A stretch of DNA of 13,941 nt, taken from RUG721 sp040307385. Lineage in GTDB: Bacteria > Actinomycetota > Coriobacteriia > Coriobacteriales > Atopobiaceae. The position numbers were made by a program, and so were the translations under genes. The DNA lies in the NCBI GenBank assembly GCA_040307385.1, contig JAWRJQ010000036.1, positions 1 through 13,941 of the forward strand, read 5' to 3'. The notes under the pieces were generated by a model. It saw only the letters and a program-made list of their open reading frames with translations. It was not told the DNA's origin and searched no databases. Shown piece by piece: positions 6,621 through 12,711 of this stretch (its first letter is position 1; each line of letters opens with the position of its first letter).

Positions 6621-7121
6621 ATGGCGGCACCGTTGAGCGGTACATCCGTCGCCCGGATCGAAGAGATCTGCGACGCGTACCAAGGGGAGCGAACTCCCCT
6701 CGTCATGATTTTAAGCGATATCCAAAAAGAGTTCGGATACGTGCCTCTCGAGGTTCAAGAGGTTGTCTCCCGTAAAACGGGCATCTCCGTCGCCGAGATC
6801 TACGGCGTCGTCACGTTCTACTCGTTCTTCTCGCTCACACCCAAGGGCAAGCATGTCATCGGCTGCTGCCTCGGCACGGCCTGCTATGTGAAGGGCGCGC
6901 AGCAGATCATCGACCGCTTCTGCAACGACCTCGGCATCGAGCCCGGCGGCACCACCGAAGACGGCATGTTCACCATCGACGCCCTGCGCTGCATCGGCGC
7001 CTGCGCGGCCGCGCCCGCCGTCACCATCGACGGCAAGGTGTTCGCCCGCGTCAACGTGAACCAGGTGCCCGGCATCATCGCGGAGTACCGCACGATGGAA
7101 GGGGTGCTGAGCGATGTATAG
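6621..7121 (+). CDS. hydC: Bifurcating [FeFe]-hydrogenase subunit C (NuoE-like, [2Fe-2S] thioredoxin fold)
   Basis: The 166-residue protein is the NuoE/24-kDa-like subunit of trimeric HydABC, carrying one [2Fe-2S] cluster next to the NADH-oxidising flavin subunit. The cluster ligands follow the family spacing: C83-x4-C88 and C124-x3-C128 (CLGTAC and CIGAC). An N-terminal helical bundle holds the typical LSDIQKEFGYVP segment. GGAGAGGAG (6607-6615) lies 5 bases before ATG 6621, the same purine string as upstream of nfnA. An out-of-frame ATG at 6616 sits between site and start. The stop overlaps hydB by 8 bases. In the coding region, a perfect hairpin (6683-6700) lies about 60 bases after the start. 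Confidence 0.92.
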   Translation: MAAPLSGTSVARIEEICDAYQGERTPLVMILSDIQKEFGYVPLEVQEVVSRKTGISVAEIYGVVTFYSFFSLTPKGKHVIGCCLGTACYVKGAQQIIDRFCNDLGIEPGGTTEDGMFTIDALRCIGACAAAPAVTIDGKVFARVNVNQVPGIIAEYRTMEGVLSDV

Positions 7122-8979
7122 CACCACCGAAGAGCTGCAGCGCGATGTCAAGACGTTCATGGACGAGCTGCACGGCAAGTTCGACGGCTCCGACGGCAAG
7201 ACCTACCTCGTGTTCTGCGGCGGTACCGGCTGCATATCGGGCGGCACGCCCGAGCTCATCGAAGAGGCCCGGCGCCTGCTCGCCGAGGAGGAGCTTCAAG
7301 ACAAGGTGGTCATCCGCCAAGTCGGCTGCTTCGGCCTCTGCTCGCAGGGCCCCTTCGTGCGCATCTACCCCGACGACGTGCTCTACCGCCTGGTCAAACC
7401 GGAGGATATGAACGAGATCGTCCACCGCCACATCATCCACGGCCAGATCGTCGATCACCTGGTGTACGAAGACCCCAAAACGGGCGAGAAGATCACCCGC
7501 ATGGAGAATATCCCGTTCTATCGCCTCCAAAAGCGCATCGCGCTCCACGGCTGCGGCGTCATCGACCCCACCAAGATCGAGGAGTCGCTCGCCATGGGCG
7601 GCTTCCAGGGCATCCTGAAGGCGCTCGCCATGGACCGCCAGGAGGTCATCGACATGATCTTGGCCTCGGGATTGCGCGGTCGCGGCGGCGGCGGCTTCCC
7701 CACCGGGCGCAAGTGGCAGTTCGCGCACGACCAGAACAGCGACGAGAAGTTCGTGGTCTGCAACGGCGACGAGGGCGACCCCGGCGCGTTCATGGACCGC
7801 TCCCTGCTCGAGGACAACCCGCTCTCGGTGCTCGAGGGCATGATGATCGCGGGCTACGCCATCGGCGCCCAGAACGGCTACTTCTATATCCGTGCCGAAT
7901 ACCCCATCGCAGTCGAGCGCGTCAACGCCATCATCCGGCAGGCCGAGGAACTCGGCCTTCTGGGCGACGACATCCTCGGCACGGGCTTCTCGTTCCACGC
8001 CCACGTGCGTCTCGGCGCAGGCGCCTTCGTCTGCGGCGAGGAGACGGCCCTCTTGAACTCCATCATGGGTCTGCGCGGCATGCCGCGTCCGCGCCCGCCG
8101 TTCCCCGCAGTCGCCGGCCTGTGGAACAAGCCCACGGTCGTCAACAATGTCGAAACCCTCTCCTGCGCGTCCTACATCATGCGCGAGGGCGTCGAGGCGT
8201 TCACGCAGTACGGCACCGAGAACAGCAGGGGCACCAAGGTGTTCTGCCTGGGCGGCAAGGTGGTCAACGTGGGCCTGGTCGAGATGCCCATGGGTTACAC
8301 CCTGCGCGACCTCATCTTCGACATCGGAGGCGGCATCCAAAACGACAAGGAGTTCAAGGCCCTCCAAACCGGCGGCCCCTCCGGCGGCTGCCTCACCGCC
8401 GAATACCTCGACGAGCCCATCGACTTCGACAACATGGTGCGTCTCGGTTCCATGATGGGCTCCGGCGGCGCCATCGTCATGGATGAAGACAACTGCATGG
8501 TCGATGTCGCCAAGTTCTACATGGGCTTTATCTGCGACGAGAGCTGCGGCAAGTGCAGCCCGTGCCGCATCGGCACCAAGCGCATGCTCGAGATCCTCGA
8601 GCGCATCACGGCGGGCAAGGGCACCATGAAGGACTTCGACGAGCTCGACATCATCGCCGAGGCCTGCAAGATCAACTCGCTCTGCGCCCTCGGCCAGACG
8701 GCGGCCAATCCCATCCTCTCCACGATCGCGCACTTCAAAGACGAGTACATCGCCCATATCGAGGAGCGTCGCTGCCCGGCGGGCGTCTGCAAGGACCTTA
8801 TCGAGTACCATATCGACCCCGACAAGTGCCGCAAGTGCTCCGCATGCGCGCGCGTGTGCCCGGTCTTCGCCATCGACGGCCAGGCGGGCAAGACGGTCTT
8901 CACCATCGATACCGACAAGTGCATCAAGTGCGGCACCTGCGTGGGGGCCTGCCGCTTCGATGCCATCTACAAGGGTTAG
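7114..8979 (+). CDS. hydB: Bifurcating [FeFe]-hydrogenase subunit B (NuoF-like, FMN and Fe-S clusters)
   Basis: The 621-residue flavoprotein is the NAD(H)-reactive subunit. The order is: an N-terminal thioredoxin-like [2Fe-2S] domain (C35, C40, C72, C76); the NuoF core with the FMN/NAD motif LRGRGGGGFPTGRKW (187-201) and GDEGDPGAFMDR (218-229); the [4Fe-4S] site C478, C481, C484 and C524; and a C-terminal ferredoxin domain with C572, C575, C578, C582 and C603, C606, C609, C613. This full layout is that of HydB in bifurcating hydrogenases and related NADP-reducing hydrogenase HndC, rather than NuoF of complex I, which lacks both ends. A CPAGVC motif (554-559) is also typical. GGAAGGGG lies 9 bases before the ATG, inside hydC. 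No membrane subunits are nearby, so the complex should be cytoplasmic. Confidence 0.95.
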   Translation: MYSTTEELQRDVKTFMDELHGKFDGSDGKTYLVFCGGTGCISGGTPELIEEARRLLAEEELQDKVVIRQVGCFGLCSQGPFVRIYPDDVLYRLVKPEDMNEIVHRHIIHGQIVDHLVYEDPKTGEKITRMENIPFYRLQKRIALHGCGVIDPTKIEESLAMGGFQGILKALAMDRQEVIDMILASGLRGRGGGGFPTGRKWQFAHDQNSDEKFVVCNGDEGDPGAFMDRSLLEDNPLSVLEGMMIAGYAIGAQNGYFYIRAEYPIAVERVNAIIRQAEELGLLGDDILGTGFSFHAHVRLGAGAFVCGEETALLNSIMGLRGMPRPRPPFPAVAGLWNKPTVVNNVETLSCASYIMREGVEAFTQYGTENSRGTKVFCLGGKVVNVGLVEMPMGYTLRDLIFDIGGGIQNDKEFKALQTGGPSGGCLTAEYLDEPIDFDNMVRLGSMMGSGGAIVMDEDNCMVDVAKFYMGFICDESCGKCSPCRIGTKRMLEILERITAGKGTMKDFDELDIIAEACKINSLCALGQTAANPILSTIAHFKDEYIAHIEERRCPAGVCKDLIEYHIDPDKCRKCSACARVCPVFAIDGQAGKTVFTIDTDKCIKCGTCVGACRFDAIYKG

Positions 8980-8992
8980 AGGAGGTCTGACA

Positions 8993-10768
8993 ATGAGCTT
9001 GGTCAACATCAAGATCGAAGGCAGGCCCTATCGCGTCGAGGCGGGCCTCACCATCCTCGAGGCGGCGCGCCAGTGCGGCTACGAGATTCCCTCGCTCTGC
9101 TCGTTCAATCACGGCGAATGCAACCAGGGCTCCTGCCGCGTGTGCCTCGTCGAGGCAACCGGCGCGCGCGGCCTTGCCGCATCATGCGTGTACGAGGTCG
9201 CCGAGGGCATGGAGGTCCTCATCAACTCGCCCAAGGCCGTCGCGGCGCGGCGCACGAGCGTTGAGCTGCTGCTCTCCAACCACAACATCAACTGCCAGCA
9301 GTGCGGCAAGAGCGGCCAGTGCGAGCTGCAGAGCGTCGCCCGCATCGTCGGTGCGCGCGAGGGCATGTTCCAGGGCGAGAAGACGCCGACCACCTACGAT
9401 GACGTCTCCCCCTCCATCGTGCGCGACACCAGCAAGTGCATCCTGTGCGGCCGCTGCGTCGAACGCTGCAGAAACGCCCACGGCAACGGCGTCCTGGGAT
9501 TCCAGAACCGGGGCTTCATGGCCATGGTCGGACCCGCGATGGACCTCTCGTTCGCCGACTCTCCGTGCCTGCTGTGCGGCCAGTGCGTCACGGTATGCCC
9601 CACCGGCGCGCTCCAGCCCAAGAGCGAGGTCGATAAGATCGACTTCGCCCGTGCCCAGGGCAAGTTCATGGTCGTCCAGACCGCTCCCGCCGTGCGCGCC
9701 GCGCTGGGCGAGGAGTTCGGCCTGCCGATCGGTACGGCCGTCACCGGCAAGATGGCCGCCGCGCTGCGCCGTCTGGGCTTCGACCGCGTCTACGATACCG
9801 ACTTCGGCGCCGACCTCACCATCATGGAGGAGGCCAACGAGCTGGTCGACCGCGTGCAGAACGGCGGCGTGCTGCCCATGATCACGTCCTGCTCGCCCGG
9901 ATGGATCAACTACGCCGAGACCTACAACGACGACCTGCTACCGCACATCTCGAGCTGCAAAAGCCCGCATCAGATGCAGGGCGCCATCATCAAGAGCTAC
10001 TTCGCGCAGGTGCACGGCCTCGATCCCCGCGATATCTTCGTCACCTCGATCATGCCCTGCACGGCCAAGAAGTTCGAGAAGGAACGTCCGCAGATGGAGG
10101 TCGATGGCGTCCGCGATGTCGATGCCGTTCTCACCGTTCGCGAGCTGGGCGACCTGATCAAGCGTTCGGGCATGCAGTTCCACCGCCTGCCTGACGAGGG
10201 CTTCGACTACGACATCATGGGCACCTCCACGGGCGCCGGCGTTATCTTCGGCGTGACCGGCGGCGTCATGGAAGCAGCCCTGCGCACCGCCTACAAGGTG
10301 CTCGAGGGCAAGGAGCACGAGCATGTGCGCTTCGAGGCGGTCCGAGGCATGGAGGGCATCAAGGAGGCGACCGTCGCCATGGGCGGCATGGACGTGCGCG
10401 TGGCCGTTGCCAGCGGCATGAAGAACGCCCAGGTTCTGCTCGATCAGATCCGTGCGGGAACCAGCCCGTACCACTTCATCGAGATCATGTGCTGCCCGGG
10501 CGGCTGCATCAATGGCGGCGGCATGCCCATCGTGCGTCACTGCTTCCTGCCCAACGAGGATGTGGATATCGTCGATACCTACCGGCAGAAGCGCGCGGCG
10601 GCCCTCTACACCGAGGACGAGCGCAGCACGCTGCGCCAGTCGCACAACAATCCGCAGATCATCGAGCTCTACGAGCGTTTCCTCGAGAAGCCCAACTCGC
10701 ATCTGGCTCACAAGCTGCTGCATACCACCTATGCGAGCCGTGAGCCCTTCCGCGTGGGAACTGCATAG
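8993..10768 (+). CDS. hydA: [FeFe]-hydrogenase catalytic subunit A (H-cluster)
   Basis: This catalytic subunit of the HydABC hydrogenase interconverts H2 with protons and electrons. The 591 residues follow the C. pasteurianum HydI layout. An N-terminal [2Fe-2S] ferredoxin domain (C36, C48, C51, C65) is followed by a His-ligated [4Fe-4S] site (H97, C101, C104, C110) and two [4Fe-4S] clusters (C149-C159 and C192-C202 regions). The H-cluster domain has L1 TSCSPGW (298-304), L2 MPCTAKKFE (354-362) and L3 EIMCCPGGCINGGGMP (497-512), then the small-subunit-like C-terminal helices. L1 has Ser in place of the second Cys of TSCCP, and L3 ends MP rather than QP. GGAGG (8981-8985) lies 7 bases before ATG 8993, and the gap after hydB is 13 bases. 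Maturases HydEFG must lie elsewhere. Confidence 0.95.
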   Translation: MSLVNIKIEGRPYRVEAGLTILEAARQCGYEIPSLCSFNHGECNQGSCRVCLVEATGARGLAASCVYEVAEGMEVLINSPKAVAARRTSVELLLSNHNINCQQCGKSGQCELQSVARIVGAREGMFQGEKTPTTYDDVSPSIVRDTSKCILCGRCVERCRNAHGNGVLGFQNRGFMAMVGPAMDLSFADSPCLLCGQCVTVCPTGALQPKSEVDKIDFARAQGKFMVVQTAPAVRAALGEEFGLPIGTAVTGKMAAALRRLGFDRVYDTDFGADLTIMEEANELVDRVQNGGVLPMITSCSPGWINYAETYNDDLLPHISSCKSPHQMQGAIIKSYFAQVHGLDPRDIFVTSIMPCTAKKFEKERPQMEVDGVRDVDAVLTVRELGDLIKRSGMQFHRLPDEGFDYDIMGTSTGAGVIFGVTGGVMEAALRTAYKVLEGKEHEHVRFEAVRGMEGIKEATVAMGGMDVRVAVASGMKNAQVLLDQIRAGTSPYHFIEIMCCPGGCINGGGMPIVRHCFLPNEDVDIVDTYRQKRAAALYTEDERSTLRQSHNNPQIIELYERFLEKPNSHLAHKLLHTTYASREPFRVGTA

Positions 10769-10793
10769 ACTGCCCGTGCCGCGTGGCCGCCAC

Positions 10794-10810
10794 GGCCCGT
10801 GGCACGGGCC
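10794..10810. repeat. Perfect inverted repeat after hydA
   Basis: GGCCCGTG G CACGGGCC is an 8-bp inverted repeat with a 1-base centre, 25 bases after the hydA stop. No U tract follows, so as a terminator it would be atypical. It shares the CCCGTGGCA string with the adjoining tandem repeat, from which it may derive. Confidence 0.5.
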
Positions 10811-10814
10811 GTAA

Positions 10815-10901
10815 CCCGTGGCAACCGCCGTGGCCCGTGGCAACCGCGGTGGCCCGTGGCACCCGCCGTGGCCCGTGGCGCCCGCCGTGGCCCGTGGCAC
10901 C
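10815..10901. repeat. 19-bp tandem repeat, four full units plus a partial one
   Basis: Units start at 10815, 10834, 10853 and 10872, followed by an 11-base partial unit at 10891-10901. The first unit reads CCCGTGGCAACCGCCGTGG; the others differ at one or two positions. The partial unit runs straight into the first bases of element copy 2. Degenerate CCGTGG/CCACGG strings extend back to about 10771. This occupies most of the non-coding stretch after hydA, with no gene in it. Confidence 0.85.
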
Positions 10902-11003
10902 AAATCGCCTTATTCCTGCTGTTTTTGTCCCCAGAAGGCCTTATTCCTAAGGAATAAGGCCTTTTAGCGGCTCAAGGCGCAGGAATAAGCCGTTCTGGTG
11001 CCA
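10895..11003. repeat. Nested-palindrome element, copy 2 (complete, 109 bp)
   Basis: Terminal inverted repeats are TGGCACCA (10895-10902) and TGGTGCCA (10996-11003). Sub-arms GCCTTATTCCTGC (10907-10919) and GCAGGAATAAGCC (10979-10991) pair at 12 of 13 positions. Two 17-nt linkers flank a perfect inner hairpin, GGCCTTATTCC TAA GGAATAAGGCC (10937-10961), extended by AA/TT. The core string (G)CCTTATTCC thus occurs four times, two in each orientation. The left end overlaps the last partial tandem repeat unit. The inner hairpin ending in TTTT could terminate hydA transcripts. Confidence 0.9.
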
Positions 11004-11240
11004 GGCAAGTTTTCAACAACGCGCTTGAACCATGCTGGGCGAGACGGGCGAAGCTCCCCAAGGCGCTCACCTGCAGCTTCACGAAACCGCCACATCAAAC
11101 CCCCACGTTTTTCTCAGCTGATGCTACAGGCATTCAGCTGTACGAACGCTCCCCTGCTGTCAGCTACCCGACAGCTTCGCTGTACGCGTTTGCACCTCAG
11201 GGCGCTTTTCATCATCCGCTCTTGCTATCCTTCTCGCATC
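11004..11240. other. Non-coding leader before the DUF559 gene
   Basis: I see no supported gene here. An open frame from a GTG inside element copy 2 continues into the DUF559 gene, but its N-terminal 81 residues look like translated non-coding DNA. A hairpin AGCTGATGC TACAG GCATTCAGCT (one bulge) lies at 11116-11139, and CTGTC/GACAG pair further on. An extended -10 TGC TATCCT lies at 11223-11231. Confidence 0.5.
11223..11231 (+). promoter_or_regulatory. Extended -10 promoter of the DUF559 gene, possibly leaderless
   Basis: TGC TATCCT ends 9 bases before ATG 11241. Transcription would then start at or within a few bases of the start codon, giving a leaderless message. No purine-rich ribosome binding site lies before this ATG, which fits. 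The box resembles the hydCBA promoter TGC TATACT. Confidence 0.45.
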
Positions 11241-12158
11241 ATGATCGTGATCTGCAACATATCGGCGCTTCGCATCCACGAGCGCTTCGGCGGTGCGCTC
11301 ACCGAGATGGCTGATGGGCAACCGATCATCCCCGCTTTGAATGCGCGTGGTCTCTCGGCAATCGACATCAAGGGGTTTCGAGCGTCTATGGGAGACCTGC
11401 ATGTAATCGCGCCATCCCGCGCCGATCGATGCCAGGAGGCGGGAGTCGTATCTCATGTGTGCACCATGCCCCTGCCCGCCTCCTCGGTCCGCCTGGTCAA
11501 ACCGGGCGTGGCGGTCGCATCCGTTGCGCTCGCGGCGCTGCTCATGTCGCGAACCCTCAGCGATCACGATGTCGTGCGCCTGCTCTACGAGCTGTGTGCC
11601 ACGTATCGGGTGAACGACTATCGCACTGCGCACGCCCCGCTTGCCCGCATCGACTGCCTCAGAGAAGAGTTTGCGCAGCTCAGCAACATGCGCGGATCGA
11701 AGCGCATCCTCATGTTGTCGCACTACGTTGCGGATGGCTCGGCATCCCCGCGCGAAACAGACCTCGCCATGCTCGTCTGGCTCCCCCACCACCTGGGAGG
11801 ATTCGGGCTTCCGCTGGGCGAGCTCAACCGCGAGGTCAGCATCGGACGCATCAAACGGCGCTTCGACCTGTTCTTCCGCACCACGAACGTCGGCATTGAA
11901 TACGATTCGGACGAGAACCATGCCGGGGCGCGCAACAACACGGATGACGCCGTGCGGCGCAAGCAGCTTGAGAATCACGGGTTCCGCGTTGTTCCCATCA
12001 CGAATGGGGAGCTCAAGAACCCGCAGCTCACCTATGATGCCGTGCATCTCATCGCAAAGCTGCTCAATCTGAGAATCCGGCCACCCAAAGGAAAAAGCGC
12101 TGAGGAGCGGATGCACCTGCACCGCTACATCAACACACCGCACGTCCCCTTCTTCTAA
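11241..12158 (+). CDS. DUF559/Vsr-like endonuclease domain protein
   Basis: The 305-residue protein has an N-terminal region (about 40-130) like the AbiEi-type or regulatory parts seen in such proteins: HVIAPS, a SHVCTMPLP segment and a helical LLYELCATYR stretch. A C-terminal PD-(D/E)XK/Vsr-fold nuclease domain follows (about 165-280). Candidate catalytic residues are E172 in SPRETDLAM, D209 in RRFDLFF and E220 in VGIEYDSDENH, with a basic pair at R239-R240. This wording is typical of a paralogous family I associate with Coriobacteriia. The in-frame extension to 10998 is rejected. Base composition looks lower in GC than the hydrogenase genes, with more varied codons. Elements of 109 bp lie 237 bases before it and 7 bases after it. 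Substrate and role are unknown; restriction, abortive infection or element mobility are possible. Confidence 0.75.
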   Translation: MIVICNISALRIHERFGGALTEMADGQPIIPALNARGLSAIDIKGFRASMGDLHVIAPSRADRCQEAGVVSHVCTMPLPASSVRLVKPGVAVASVALAALLMSRTLSDHDVVRLLYELCATYRVNDYRTAHAPLARIDCLREEFAQLSNMRGSKRILMLSHYVADGSASPRETDLAMLVWLPHHLGGFGLPLGELNREVSIGRIKRRFDLFFRTTNVGIEYDSDENHAGARNNTDDAVRRKQLENHGFRVVPITNGELKNPQLTYDAVHLIAKLLNLRIRPPKGKSAEERMHLHRYINTPHVPFF

Positions 12159-12165
12159 ATGGGCA

Positions 12166-12274
12166 TGGCACCAAATCGCCTTATTCCTGCTGTTTTTGTC
12201 CCCAGAAGGCCTTATTCCTTAGAAATAAGGCCTTTGAGCGGCTCAAGGCGCAGGAATAAGCCGTTTCGGTGCCA
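12166..12274. repeat. Nested-palindrome element, copy 3 (complete, 109 bp)
   Basis: This copy has the same length, orientation and module order as copy 2, with five differences: two in the inner hairpin, one in the right linker and two next to or in the right terminus, which reads CGGTGCCA. The terminal repeat extends to CATGGCACC/GGTGCCATG here. The copy fills nearly the whole gap between two convergent genes, leaving 7 and 13 bases, and may act as a bidirectional terminator. ATGGGC occurs on both sides (12159-12164 and 12274-12279), a possible target duplication. Confidence 0.9.
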
Positions 12275-12287
12275 TGGGCGAGAGGTG

Positions 12288-12707
12288 CTAAAGGGCTGCT
12301 GGTCCGCGTGCACGCGCCGCGTCCTCTTCCGCGAGAATCTCCGCAGCTCTTTGCGCTCTCCCCATTTCGAGCGATGAGATAAGCGCCCGCTGCCGGGCGA
12401 TCTCCTGCTCGACATCGGCGATGGCGTACAGCACGTCGACCCGTATCAGCTGGATGCTCTCGGAAGGCGACGGGTATCCCCCGATCGCGGAGGAGATGGC
12501 CTCTGAGGCACCGGCGGCGCTGCACGCGTCCCTCACACCTCTCAAGCGTGAGGCCGACGCGGCACGAGCGGACGCTTGGGATTCGGCCGACGCCGCAGCA
12601 GAAGCCACCTCGGCCAGGAACTCCTCCAAACCGTCTTTCTCGCGCAGCAGCTCGGAGAGCTTTCCGCGCGCGTCATCGATCCCATAGTCGTATTCCCATA
12701 GCTCCAT
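12288..12707 (-). CDS. Small helical / coiled-coil protein of unknown function
   Basis: The 139-residue product is acidic, alanine-rich and almost wholly helical in character. Residues about 10-60 (KLSELLREKDGLEEFLAEVA and onward) and about 95-135 (AIADVEQEIARQRALISSLE) look like two coiled-coil helices joined by a Gly/Pro-containing turn (GGYPSP). There is no signal peptide or membrane segment. ATG 12707 is chosen because GGAGGG lies 7 bases upstream; a longer frame to 12812 only adds out-of-frame upstream sequence. It starts 4 bases after the stop of the DUF2974 gene, so the two are translated together. The helical-hairpin look recalls small accessory proteins of type VII secretion (WXG100/LXG) operons, but I see no WxG motif and the link is only inference. 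Confidence 0.65.
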   Translation of the reverse strand: MELWEYDYGIDDARGKLSELLREKDGLEEFLAEVASAAASAESQASARAASASRLRGVRDACSAAGASEAISSAIGGYPSPSESIQLIRVDVLYAIADVEQEIARQRALISSLEMGRAQRAAEILAEEDAARARGPAAL

Positions 12708-12711
12708 CGTG

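Noticed and set aside
7075..9012. Long open frame (645 codons) on the minus strand opposite hydB
   Set aside because: Same cause: antisense of a gene with strong G/C third positions. HydB motifs on the plus strand are complete.
10815..10901. CRISPR array
   Set aside because: The 19-bp units are directly adjacent with no unique spacers, so this is a tandem repeat; no cas genes are present.
10998..11240. N-terminal extension of the DUF559 protein from a GTG at 10998
   Set aside because: It would start inside the palindromic repeat, has no ribosome binding site and encodes a tail of atypical composition; the family-like sequence starts after 11241.
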